Positions 31,975-41,529 of a stretch of 64,000 bases of DNA are shown here, piece by piece; position 1 is the stretch's first letter, and every line of letters starts with the position of its first letter. The position numbers and the translations under genes were made by a program. The notes beneath the pieces were generated by a model. It did no database searches and was not told the DNA's origin. It saw only the letters and a list, made by a program, of their open reading frames with translations. The DNA is from Meconema thalassinum (taxonomy: Eukaryota; Arthropoda; Insecta; Orthoptera; Tettigoniidae). The stretch lies in NCBI GenBank assembly GCA_946902985.2, contig OX336389.2:146991099-147055098 (forward strand), given 5' to 3'.

Positions 31975-34327
31975 TTATTTCCATCCTATTGCCTCCCTTT
32001 TCTTCAATTATGCTTCCCAAGTACTTGAAGCATTCTACTTTCTGCAACTGCTGTCCTCCAAGTGTTATGCCCATATCCAGTCTGTTCTTCTTCCTCGTTG
32101 TGATGACCACTTCACTCTTTTGTGCTGAGAACTTCATCCCATATGATAACACTACCTTCTCCCACTCATCTAATTGCTCTTGTACTTCTTCCTCATCCTC
32201 TCCCCATACCAGAAGGTCATCAGCAAACAACATTGCCTTCATTTTCCTTTCCCCAATGCTATTTACCACTTTTCGTAAGATTTCATCCATCACCACTATA
32301 AATAACAGGGGTGAGAGGGCACTTCCCTGTTTCAGACCACTCTCCAGTTGAAACCATTCCGTTCTCTCTCTTCCCACCTTTACACAGCTTTTGCTTCCCT
32401 CGTACATTGCTTTCACTCTTGCCACTGTCTCCTTGTTCACTGCTTTTGCTCTCATTGCTTCCCATACCTTGTTTCTATTAATACTATCATATGCTTTCTC
32501 AATATCCAAGAAGGTCATCACCAGATCTTTCCCATATTCATAATGGTGTTCTTGTAGCTGTCTTACTGCAAAGATGAGGTCAACTGTTGACCTTCCTGGC
32601 CTGAATCCATACTGTTCTTCCCTCAGCCCATCTTCAACTTCTGTCCGAATTCTTCTCTCCAGTACCTTCTCAAATATTTTGGCGCAGTGGCACATGAGTG
32701 TAATTCCCCTGTAGTTCTTGCATTCCTCCCTACTTCCCTTTTTAAATATGGGTATTATTATCCCTCTTTTCCAGTCCTCTGGTATTTTCTTCTCCCTCCA
32801 TATCACTTTCATTACTCGAAAGAGCCACTGTGTTCCTATCACCCCTGCTGCTCTCACCATCTCCACACTCACTTCGTCTATTCCCGGTGCCTTTCCCCCT
32901 TTCATCTTCTTTAATGCTTCCTCCACTTCTTTCCATGTCAATTCCTTCTCTGAAATGTCTTGGTCACTGTCTGTTTCTTCCTCCACAATGTCCACTACGC
33001 TGGTTTTAGTTGGATTTAGGAGTTCCTTGAAGTATTCTCTCCAGATAACCTTTACTTCTTCCATATTTTCGACCTCCTTTCCATTCCTGTCCACCATTCT
33101 GACATTTTCCCCTGTATCTCTTCTCTTTGCCTTTATCATTCCATACAACACTTTCTTACTGCCATCACAGTCCTCCTCCATCATTTCTGTCCATTTCTCC
33201 AGCCATTTCTTTTTCTCTTCCTTCACTACTTCTCCTGCTTCTTTCTTCCGCTCTTGGTATTCTTCTCTTGTTCTGTCTGTCCTCTGTTGGAACCATTTCC
33301 TGAATGCTTCATTTTTCTTTTTCACTGCTTCCTTAGTTCTGGGGTTCCACCACGGTGTTTCCTTCCACCTTTTCTTTCCACTAGTTCTGCCACACACGAC
33401 TTCCGCTGCTTCTACCAACACGTCCTTGAACCTATTCCATTCTTCTTCACCTGTTTTCGGATCATCCTTCGGTAATTTGTTCCTCACTAATATCTGGAAC
33501 TTCTCCTTATTTCCATCCTCCTTCAGCTTCCATGTCCTTATTCTTCTTTCTTGGTTCTCAGTTCTCCTCTTTTCCTTCAGTCCTCTCACCTTGGCGACCA
33601 GCAGACGGTGGTCACTGTCCAGGGCTTCTGAAGGTATTACCCTTATATCTGTGATACTCTTCTTTGTCTCCTTCCCGCATAGAATATAGTCCACCACTGA
33701 TTTCCTAGTCAAATCCCTGCTGTACCAAGTAATTTTATGGCTCTCTCTCTTCTTGTACCATGTGTTTCCAACCATTAGCCCATTTATCTTGCACAGTTCC
33801 AACAATCTCTCTCCTTCCTTATTCCTGTTTCCCCATCCTTCACCACCAATCACTTCCTCAAAACCTCTTCTATCAGTTCCGACATGGGCATTTAGGTCTC
33901 CCATGACTATCAGGTCTCTCCCCACTAACTGCTTCTGCAACTCCTCTTCAAACTCGTCCTTCTCGCCTTCTGTGCATCCCACCTGTGGTGCATAGACTTG
34001 CAGAATGTCCAGGTTTCTACCTTTCACAGTGATTCTGGCTCTAATTATTCTATCACTTACCCTCTTTACTTCCTCCCTCAGCCCTTCTCTCACCACCATT
34101 CCCACTCCATTTCTCTTCCCCTCCTCATTTCCTATCCAGTATAGCTGCAAGCCATTTCTCAGTTCTTTTCTTCCTTCCCCTCTCCATCTGGTCTCTGCCA
34201 GTCCGAGTACATCCAGTTTTCTCCTCTCCATCATATCCATAACCTCCTCCACTCTTCCCGTCAATGAAGTTATATTCAAAGTTCCGATTCGTAGTCCATT
34301 TCCATAGCCAGGTCTGCTTCCTTTAGA
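31931..34327 (-). CDS. LINE ORF: apurinic endonuclease plus reverse transcriptase
   Basis: The reading frame is open from just upstream of GNGLRIGTLNITSLTGRV (EEP domain start, about 34285) to 31931. Endonuclease motifs: LAETRWRG, VMGDLNAHVG, SVVDYILC and SDHRLL. RT motifs: WKRGIIIPIFKKGS, NYRGITLMC, EQYGFRPGRSTVDLIF, VMTFLDIEKAYDS (first catalytic Asp), SGLKQGSALSPLLF, AMLFADDLLVWG (catalytic DD) and KYLGSIIEEKG. All catalytic residues I can check are present. I see no in-frame ATG near the true N terminus: the codon at 34279 is TTG. The start has therefore decayed or is non-canonical. About 780 to 800 codons, broken only by the C-terminal frameshift. Confidence 0.95.
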   Translation of the reverse strand, partial: SKGSRPGYGNGLRIGTLNITSLTGRVEEVMDMMERRKLDVLGLAETRWRGEGRKELRNGLQLYWIGNEEGKRNGVGMVVREGLREEVKRVSDRIIRARITVKGRNLDILQVYAPQVGCTEGEKDEFEEELQKQLVGRDLIVMGDLNAHVGTDRRGFEEVIGGEGWGNRNKEGERLLELCKINGLMVGNTWYKKRESHKITWYSRDLTRKSVVDYILCGKETKKSITDIRVIPSEALDSDHRLLVAKVRGLKEKRRTENQERRIRTWKLKEDGNKEKFQILVRNKLPKDDPKTGEEEWNRFKDVLVEAAEVVCGRTSGKKRWKETPWWNPRTKEAVKKKNEAFRKWFQQRTDRTREEYQERKKEAGEVVKEEKKKWLEKWTEMMEEDCDGSKKVLYGMIKAKRRDTGENVRMVDRNGKEVENMEEVKVIWREYFKELLNPTKTSVVDIVEEETDSDQDISEKELTWKEVEEALKKMKGGKAPGIDEVSVEMVRAAGVIGTQWLFRVMKVIWREKKIPEDWKRGIIIPIFKKGSREECKNYRGITLMCHCAKIFEKVLERRIRTEVEDGLREEQYGFRPGRSTVDLIFAVRQLQEHHYEYGKDLVMTFLDIEKAYDSINRNKVWEAMRAKAVNKETVARVKAMYEGSKSCVKVGRERTEWFQLESGLKQGSALSPLLFIVVMDEILRKVVNSIGERKMKAMLFADDLLVWGEDEEEVQEQLDEWEKVVLSYGMKFSAQKSEVVITTRKKNRLDMGITLGGQQLQKVECFKYLGSIIEEKGGNRMEINERGRCADGFFQEC

Positions 34328-34544
34328 TCTGTCCTTTCCGAGGCCCGTTCCCGTTTTAAAAGCAGTTTCATATCCACTACTGGCTTGCTAGGCCTAACGT
34401 AGCTTCACCATAACCCTGGCGAGGGGCCTGTTTTTGGTCCGCGAGAGGTATTTTATTTCCCTCAAACCCTCCGGACAAGTCCGGCGAGCCCCCCTATCCG
34501 CCACCTGGGACGCGCCCGATAGAGGAACAGGCAAACCCCCACGG

Positions 34545-34558
34545 GAGTAAAGGCTAAT
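34545..34558 (+). repeat. Target-site duplication of the LINE, right copy
   Basis: GAGTAAAGGCTAAT, identical to 31401-31414, adjacent to the LINE 5' end. Confidence 0.92.
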
Positions 34559-34982
34559 AAGTCAGAAAATAAACTGATGAGGGAATGCCAAGGCCGGTCG
34601 TATAGTTAATCTACTGTAAGTTTGCACTTTTTTGACAGTTAGAGTTGCCAACCTTCATAAGGAAAGACTCAATTTACAACCTGTAGTTCTTAACAAATAT
34701 ATACATGTTTTAATCACGTGTCAGTTTTTCAGGTTATTTTTCGCTTGTCCCAGTAATTGTGAATATATTGGCAACATATTCTGTCGGCCAGACTGAAAAG
34801 TTGCATTATCGAACTGAACTACCACGTGCTCGTGGCAAGGGTGTGCGGTTAGTAATGGACGCTTTATCGTGTTCATCCGCCTGTTCAAATAACGTGATAG
34901 TTATATTAAATAAAATATACAGTCATCCTGAGAGACTAGACTTTATATCATTTCAAATGACGCATGCTACAAATGCTACACA

Positions 34983-35020
34983 TGTTAGAAAGGCTCAGGA
35001 GGGCTTCTCGCTTCGTTCGA
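34983..35020 (+). repeat. Hairpin-forming palindrome
   Basis: GGGCTTC, an 11-base spacer, GAAGCCC: a perfect 7-bp stem inside the TIR-bounded element. Confidence 0.55.
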
Positions 35021-35060
35021 AGCCCCAGGACTCTTTCAACAGATTCCATTACCCATTAAC

Positions 35061-35379
35061 TTAGGTTTCCCGCGTGGGGAACGGAGAGCGGGAAGGAACA
35101 GACTCCATTATTAACACACTTTACGTAAACTGTAAGTAAGCAAGTTTAACGAACGATCCACAGACTCCATTATTAACACACATTACTACCCTGCACAAAT
35201 CGTAAACTGAAAGTAAGCAAGTTTAACGAACGAAGTCGCAAGTACAGAGATAGCAAGAATCACGTGAACGCTTCATGATCAACAAGTTGCAAGTCATTCA
35301 GTATCACGCAGCTAGAACGTAAGAGCAAGCAAATTCCATTATCTTAGGCTTCCCGCGCGGGGAACGGAGAGCGGGAGGT
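35061..35379 (+). repeat. Interspersed direct repeats
   Basis: TTAGG(T/C)TTCCCGCG(T/C)GGGGAACGGAGAGCGGGA occurs at 35061-35094 and 35345-35378. Between them a second repeat occurs twice (about 35100-35158 and 35160-35234), sharing CAGACTCCATTATTAACACA and AAGTAAGCAAGTTTAACGAA. Confidence 0.85.
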
Positions 35380-35390
35380 CCACTCTGCTG

Positions 35391-35601
35391 CATGACATCA
35401 CGCACTCGCCGTGTCCATATCGCATAACGCCAGACCTCAGGAGTAAAAACTCCGACTCGGTGCATATGCACTGAACAACATGATGTCATACACGCCGTGT
35501 CCGTATCGCATAACGTCAGACCTCAGGAGTAAACTCAGACTCGGTGCATATGCACTGAACAACATGATGACGTCATACACACCGTGACCGTAACGCATAA
35601 C
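35391..35601 (+). repeat. Tandem repeat, about 2.4 copies of an 84-88-bp unit
   Basis: Units start at 35391, 35479 and 35563 with CATGA(T/C)(G/A)TCA and share GCATAACG(C/T)CAGACCTCAG and CTCGGTGCATATGCACTGAA. TGCATATGCA is itself palindromic. Confidence 0.9.
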
Positions 35602-36522
35602 GGTACACCAAAGTATAACGATGAAGTCGACAAGATCATTTGAAATGATAAAATAATAATTATAATTGATAATATTGCGCAAAGTCATCTGAAAGTATTA
35701 TTTCCATTTGAACGCGTGTTCACTTTTCAGATAAATTTATAGTGGTTATCTTAAATGTTGAGTAAATATGTAGCCCGAGAGGTCTCCAGATCAGACATCT
35801 TTGTTTTGACTATAGAGTCGGAAGCAGATGTGGAATATCTTGTTCAAGATATTTATTTTTATATCTCTCTTTTTGAAGGTAAATGAGAAAGAACCAGAAC
35901 TATTAATTTCACCAAGAACATTGCCCTGGTGAATAGTTTTAATAATAATTTGTGCAAAAAATTAGGCCTAAAATATGAGTTGTAGCGTAGCCCTAAAAGT
36001 TAACTTACATGGTGAAATTTTTCGTACGTTTTATTTTAATATCAATCCAACAGGTCAAGTAATGATGTTATCGTCTTAAGATCATCTTACACCATACCTT
36101 AGTCAGCATTTTCCTTGAGATGTCAAATAATTAGCCTAAAAATAATTCCACTTTAACATTCAAGTTATCAGCTGCTGTGTCATAGCGCGCACAATGACGT
36201 AACATTCTGTCAGCGAGCCGTCAGTGGGTTTTAGTTGTGCTGTTAGAACGATTATTTGATAAATGCTACAAAGAAATACTAGTTTCCTTTAAAAGTGGCA
36301 ATGAATTGATGTTGCGAGATGAACGTAGGTTTAGGCAACTCATAACAGCTGTTCACCACTTGACGGAATACAACGGCCATTGCTGGCTGCCATGTGGGTG
36401 ATGGCTCATTGGCGGGAATGCACGTTGTAGCGGCGGATTGATATGTTCTGTTGGACAACTTGTTCCCGCGAGAACTGTCAAAAAATGCAAACTTACAGTA
36501 GATGAACTATAGTGGTCGGCCT

Positions 36523-38110
36523 GTCACCATCCCCAGTTGTATCTGCGGATTTTGGGGTGACGCGTGGTCAGCGCATCGGCTCCCTAGGCTGTTAATCTTG
36601 GTTTTCGTGACCGAGATTTGCTTCGAGTAGAAGTGGGAAACCACGGAAAACAATTATCAAGTTTCGCCGCTAATACACGTGATCGTCTAAAGGATTTTTG
36701 CATTTTATGTATAATTTTATGTAATATTTAGTCTTTAGGGCAATAACCGATGTGACATGTTGTGTCTAATTTTACACTCTTGATGCCGCTGCTGTTACGG
36801 ATGATTTTGAATCTTTACCTTATGACGATAGATATCACGCGTATTATATTGTGTGTAATATGTACTAGAACTGAAGTTTTATACACTCCGTTAAGGTGTG
36901 TTCTTCTACTGATGGGTTGACGTTTATGTATTATTAATCATAATAAGGTCTTTATGCTGCATGTTTTTATTGCTCACAGTGTTTATCTCTACAAGCTGTC
37001 TTTTGTATTTCAAATCAGAAATACAGTAACTTGTGCGTGAAATTGCACATTGTTCTATGAATAGTATTTGCCTTTGTTATTCGGGTTATATTGTAATAAT
37101 ATTGGTAATTATCCTGCTCTAGGACTATGCTAATTGGTAATGGAACCGGATGTTCAATCATGAATTTAGTTGATAACATGTTAATAACATAATAAAACTA
37201 AGAATATATATTATTATGCGATAATTTTCGGCTGATAAGGACCAAACAGTAAGTAATGATACTTTGCCATAAGAATAGCGGACATTATATAGTTCGATTC
37301 TATTCGTTCACAAATTTTTTCCTATGTTTATGTATTTATATTAGCCATTTTAGAGCTTCCTGACAAAAGTTGTTGAACAGCCTAATGTTATATTGTCATG
37401 AGTTCTAATTACTCTGGTTTCCGGTATAGCATTTTAGAGATTAGTAAGGCCGGAGTTTAGAGAATTTATTTCTTATCTTACGAAATACTATACAGGCTAT
37501 GAAGTCCAATGCGTTAAGTATCTAAGCTTAATATTTTTGACATTATAGTGGGATTATACGCTGCTTAATTTACTTTAAATTGATGTGGATGAGATAATAT
37601 GCATGCAAATTATTTTAACATCAGTACTGTTCCTTAATATGATGCTATAGTACACCCTGAGCTACGTACGGGAATAAGTCATCACCCATTATTCACGTAA
37701 TTTGTGCGAGATTGAAAATCATATGTATATTTGACTCCGCAATGATGATTTAATCTTCCAATCATCGAATAACATAATATTATTTCCCATCAAGAAAGTA
37801 GTTGCTACATTTGAAAAATAATAGCGATAACTATATGAACGCTGCTATAAGACGTCTTAATTACCCCATTAAATCAAAAATGAACACTATCAGGAAAGTG
37901 ATTGCGAGACCGAGTTCTCGAAGAATTGTGTATATACATCCCATTCTACTATTGTTGCATGCTCTGCTACGTTATTGCACTCCACAGTACTTTTCGACTA
38001 GGTTTACAGTGAGATGCACTTGAGTAATATCAGAGTTCAGGAGAACTATGTTCTAAACTCACTTAGGGGCAAAATTAATATATTCAGAGAAATATATTAG
38101 TATTTATCTG
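36523..38110. other. AT-rich stretch without a gene
   Basis: A possible decayed tRNA-derived SINE lies at about 36555-36670: A-box-like GCGTGGTCAGCGCAT, then sequence ending in AACCACGGAAAAC. Otherwise only short ORFs (for example 37802-38023) without recognisable content. Confidence 0.45.
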
Positions 38111-38160
38111 TCTATAACATATAAAGACACCTCTCGGGCAACGCCGGGTACTATTGCTAG
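38111..38160 (+). mobile_element. Helitron-like 3' terminus
   Basis: CTCGGGCAACGCCGGGTA, a degenerate stem-loop, lies about 10 bases upstream of a terminal CTAG at 38157-38160, followed by T. A hairpin a short distance before CTRR, with a T on the host side, is the Helitron 3' signature. The corresponding 5' end was not found with confidence; no Rep/helicase is present. Confidence 0.45.
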
Positions 38161-38395
38161 TATTTTATAAACATAGGCTAAAATGCCAAAATTCCGATGT
38201 GTATTCGCCATGTTCACCACACATCGTATAAAGGTGAAGTAAAGATGGGGATACATATTTTACAATTATCAGCTTGAATATCAAAATTTGGATGTGTATC
38301 GGGATCTTTACCAGACCTATATAGGTCAAGTAAAGACGGCGATACATATTTTATAAAAAAAATGTGACAATACGGAAATTTGGAAAACGATACAC
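38161..38395 (+). repeat. Tandem repeat array T90, right part
   Basis: About 2.5 units related to those at 31040-31225, sharing CTAAAATGCCAAAATT, ATGTGTATCGGGATCTTTAC, ATAGGTCAAGTAAAGA and GGCGATACATATTTTATA. The array starts exactly after the CTAG of the Helitron-like terminus. Confidence 0.82.
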
Positions 38396-38513
38396 ATCTC
38401 ATTTCTATGTGTTATTCTAATGTCATTCGCCAAGCCAAACCTCTTTATTTCCAGACATTTTCCCTTAAGTTTGCAAGGTAAACATACAGTGTCCTTCGTG
38501 ATGTCGTCAATAC

Positions 38514-38838
38514 TGTTGGTATAAGTATGGCCAGTATCTCAAACATATGTAGATTTGATTTGAATTGCCCGCTAGGGTTTGGTTGTATCCTTGTTTGGTG
38601 GCGCGCTCTAGCTAGCGTGATCAATCCTGTGCATTTTGTTTTTTTCTTGTGTCGGCGGCTGTTGCCTGGGTCGTCAGTCAGTCGTGAGCAGGTCCTGAGC
38701 TGATAGCTATATTGCTCTGTAGTCGTGAGTGTAGATAGAACAAGCTGGTGTTATGAGGTGGACGGACATATTGTATAATAACCTGTATGTATCAACACTA
38801 AATGTATAATTCCACTGCTCTATCATAAAAAACTAACA
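38514..38838 (+). repeat. 5' LTR of the old Copia element
   Basis: 325 bp, starts TGTTGGTATAAGTATGGCCA and ends ...ACTAACA. It aligns with both halves of the 3' LTR (GCCAGTATCTCAAACA, GGTTTGGTTGTATCCTTG, GGTCGTCAGTCAGTCGT, GTGAGTGTAGATAGAACAAG). Confidence 0.93.
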
Positions 38839-38852
38839 GGTTATGGGCCCAG
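38839..38852 (+). promoter_or_regulatory. Primer-binding site of the old Copia element
   Basis: GGTTATGGGCCCAG directly after the 5' LTR. This is the initiator-tRNA-Met type site used by many Copia elements; the young Copia at 51.7 kb has GGTTATGAGCCCAG at the same place. Confidence 0.85.
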
Positions 38853-38924
38853 TGCGAGTGGAATTATTTGAACGTGAACGAAGATTGTGACTGATTAATT
38901 GTTCCGAAAACAACTGGTGGCAGG

Positions 38925-40430
38925 ATGCCAGACGTAGCATCAGATTCGACATTGCATATTCCGAAACTGGAGAATGGAAATTATTTTGCATGGCATATGC
39001 GAGTTCAGGCATTTATGGTTGAAAAGAACTGTTGGAATGCGATTGATCCAGGGTATGAAGAACCGTTAAATGCCGATCAGCAAAGAATTAATAGAAAGGC
39101 ACTCTCGACACTGTATCGGAGTGTGGGTGATGGCTACCTACTAGATATTGAAAACTGTGAGTTAGTAAAGACTGGTTGGAGGTTACTAGAGGAAATTCAT
39201 ACAACCTCAACGAAATATCATGCTTTGTAATCTCTCTAGGAAATGGTCAATATCTCCAATGCCGAAGATATGACAATGCAGGAGTGGACAGCAAATATAT
39301 AAAGACTGAACAAGAAATTAAAGAAAGGAGGAATCGAGTTTACTGATGAATTGTTGGAAGATTTATTCCTCGATGGTTTGCCTGCCAAACAGTACGAGGT
39401 GTTCATCCAGAATGTACTCAAAGAAGAAAACCTAACTACAAGATTGGTGAAGGGCCGAAGGCTTGATGAAGAGAGGAGGAGCCTGCCCCAGACCGAGTCC
39501 GAGACCGAGGCGGCGGCATTAGCAGTGAAGACCAAGAACGGCAGGTACTTGAAGAGTACCAGTGTCCTTAAAAAGCAGAGCCCCAACAGGACCAACCAGA
39601 GTGAAGGTAAGGCAACAGAAAGGGTCTGCTTCAAGTGCAATCAAACAGGCCACATCAGAAAATATTGTCAAACAGTTGACTGCAAGAAATGTGGTAAAAT
39701 GGGACATTGGGTTTCTGACTGTAGAAATGGTAAGAGTGAGAAAGTTGAAACCAGTGGTAATGAAAAGATAATTAACAAGAAAGGTCAAGTTGTAGCATGT
39801 GTAAGTGTATGTGCAATGTTGTCATCAAGTAAGCATTATCAGTGGTGTTTGGACTATGCTGCAACCGAGCATATGTCTTCAAAGGACGAATTGTTTGAAA
39901 ACATTGTTCCTTTAAATGGTCGTGTCAGTTTTGGAAAGGGTTCTACTGTTGTTGAAGGGAAGGGCACTGTGTCACTTGTGCTGTCTGATGTTAATGGAGG
40001 GTGTACTTTGTTAATGAAGGATGTATTGTACGTACCTGAGCTTCTATTTAATTTGATATCTGTATCTAAGCCTACTGCACATAGTATAAATATATGTTTC
40101 TTGACCGACAAAGCTGAAGCTACCAAAGAAAACATTTCTGTATTTACTGCAATTGGGAGATATGGCACGTATATGCTTGAAGGTGCTGATGTTATTTCGG
40201 GTGGTCTGGTGGCAGCTATTGTGAGAGAGAGTGCGTGTGAGTGCACTGACGGTTCGATTGAAGCTGTGGCATTGAGGAGTGCAAGTACATGGCATCGTAT
40301 TTTGGGGCATGTTCACTTTAATGCCATTGAAAAAATTCCAGGACTGGAAAATGTAAAGATTGGTGGTAAGGAGCAGACTGAATGTGCTATTTGTATTCAA
40401 CATAAACTTACTAACACTAGTATACCTTAG
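38925..40430 (+). pseudogene. gag: Copia gag, zinc knuckles and protease, degenerate
   Basis: The ATG at 38925 opens a Copia gag (LHIPKLENGNYFAWHMRVQA). Stops at about 39228 and 39300 interrupt it. From 39351 the frame is open to 40430 with DLFLDGLPAKQYEVFIQNVL, two CCHC zinc knuckles (CFKCNQTGHIRKYC and CKKCGKMGHWVSDC) and the protease region WCLDYAATEHMSS. In active Copia proteases the catalytic motif is DSGA; here it is DYAA, so Asp remains but the Ser-Gly is lost. The integrase zinc domain begins at the end (WHRILGHVHFNAIEKI, CAICIQHK). Inactive. Confidence 0.9.
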
Positions 40431-41529
40431 AAAAGTGAAAGAAAGTCTGAAAAAAAAACCTTGGACTTAGTTCACAGTGATCTGATGTGTCTGCCTGTTG
40501 TGTCAAATGGGGGTGAACGATATCTCGTAAGTTTTATTGATGAATGTAGCAGGTATGCTGTTGTGGAATTATTGAAGAGAAAAAGTTATGCTTTTTTAAT
40601 TTAAACAGTACAAGGCAGAGGCAGAGTTGTTTCATGGCAACAAATTGAAAGCATTCCAAACGAATGGCGGGGGGGGGGGATATTACAGTAATGAGTTTAA
40701 GGAGTATTTAGCAGAGAGGGGTATTGTTCACAGATGCACAGTGCCTCACTCTCCCCATCAAAACTAAATTGCAGAACGATTTAACAGAGTGATAGGTGAC
40801 ATGATATGGTGTCTACTGTGAGAGTCAGGTATACTAGATAAATTTTGGGCTGAGGCAGCCAATACTGCTTGTGTGATAAGAAATTTATGTCCATCTAAGG
40901 CTATCAACTCCTGTGTACCTGCAGCATTATGGAAAGGGGGAGATGAGTCGCAGGAAGTATTGAGATTGCATGTATTTGGGTGTAGAGATTGGCTACCTCA
41001 AAACAAGGGTAAGTTTGAGCCCAGGGTAGCTGAACATGTGTTTCTTGGCTATGAACAAAATGTCAAGTTTGAAGAGAGTGTGTTCCCATTTCAAGCTAAT
41101 GCAAAATGCAAGGAGAAATGTATCTCCATGAATGATTATTCAAATGAGAGTGATGATGATAATGTGAACAATGACAATGTAACTGTTGTTAATGAGAATG
41201 TCATGAATGTTAATCATGTTGATGTAAAAGTCCTGAATGTTGATCCTATCAATAAGGTGAATGAGAATGTTGACGTTTTAAGTCCACGGAGAAGTAGTAG
41301 GCCACCAAAACCCAAAACATGTGGCTGCTGTAACCTAACTACTTGCGATTATGAAATGAATGTGATTGATTGTGTTGACCAGGTGAGAGAACCTTCAAAC
41401 ATGAAGGAGGCTAGGTCTGGAGAAAATACTGCTGAATTGAGGAAGGCCATGGCTATGGAGGGAAAACAAACGGTAGATTTGGGAGTTTGGGAAATAGTTG
41501 AACGGCCAGTAGATCACACGGTAAGGTAA
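40431..41529 (+). pseudogene. Copia integrase, degenerate, interrupted by the pogo insertion
   Basis: Broken frames contain TLDLVHSDLMCLPV with the first catalytic Asp, VSFIDECSRYAVVEL, then after shifts FQTNGG, disrupted by a G10 run at 40670-40679 where active copies have a D-containing motif. Then AERFNR with the Glu region, TACVIRNLCPSKAINSC-like sequence and the open frame 40873-41529 (VFGCRDWL, VAEHVFLGYE, then an acidic Asn-rich linker). It ends in KQTVDLGVWEIVERPVDHTV at the junction with the pogo-like element. Confidence 0.87.

Larger units (their letters stand above)
31415..34544 (-). mobile_element. Nearly full-length APE-type LINE with target-site duplication
   Basis: A 3.13-kb non-LTR retrotransposon on the minus strand, bounded by the 14-bp duplication GAGTAAAGGCTAAT. 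The 5' end (34544) starts with CCCGTGGGGGTTTGCC and is followed by a GC-rich leader of about 230 bp. One large ORF covers endonuclease and RT. The 3' end is a (GAT)4-5 tail at 31415-31427 rather than poly(A), as in RTE/Jockey-related lineages with microsatellite tails. A single frameshift near 31960 separates the last 180 codons. The intact TSD and long ORF indicate a relatively recent insertion. Confidence 0.95.
34591..36522. mobile_element. Non-autonomous element with 49-bp terminal inverted repeats
   Basis: The left end (34591-34639) and the reverse complement of the right end (36473-36522) agree over about 49 bp with a handful of differences. They start AGGCCG and share ATCTACTGTAAGTTTGCA and TTTTTTGACAGTT. 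The 1.93-kb interior encodes no transposase and contains internal repeats. No target-site duplication is obvious, so the superfamily is not assigned. It may be a MITE or foldback element, or two solo copies of a smaller repeat in opposite orientation. Confidence 0.65.

Noticed and set aside
32718..33689. 323-residue plus-strand ORF
   Set aside because: It lies wholly opposite the LINE endonuclease/RT frame, has Ser/Phe/Pro-rich shadow composition and no motif.
36555..36670. Complete SINE
   Set aside because: An A-box-like string is present but no B box; left as a note in the noncoding stretch.
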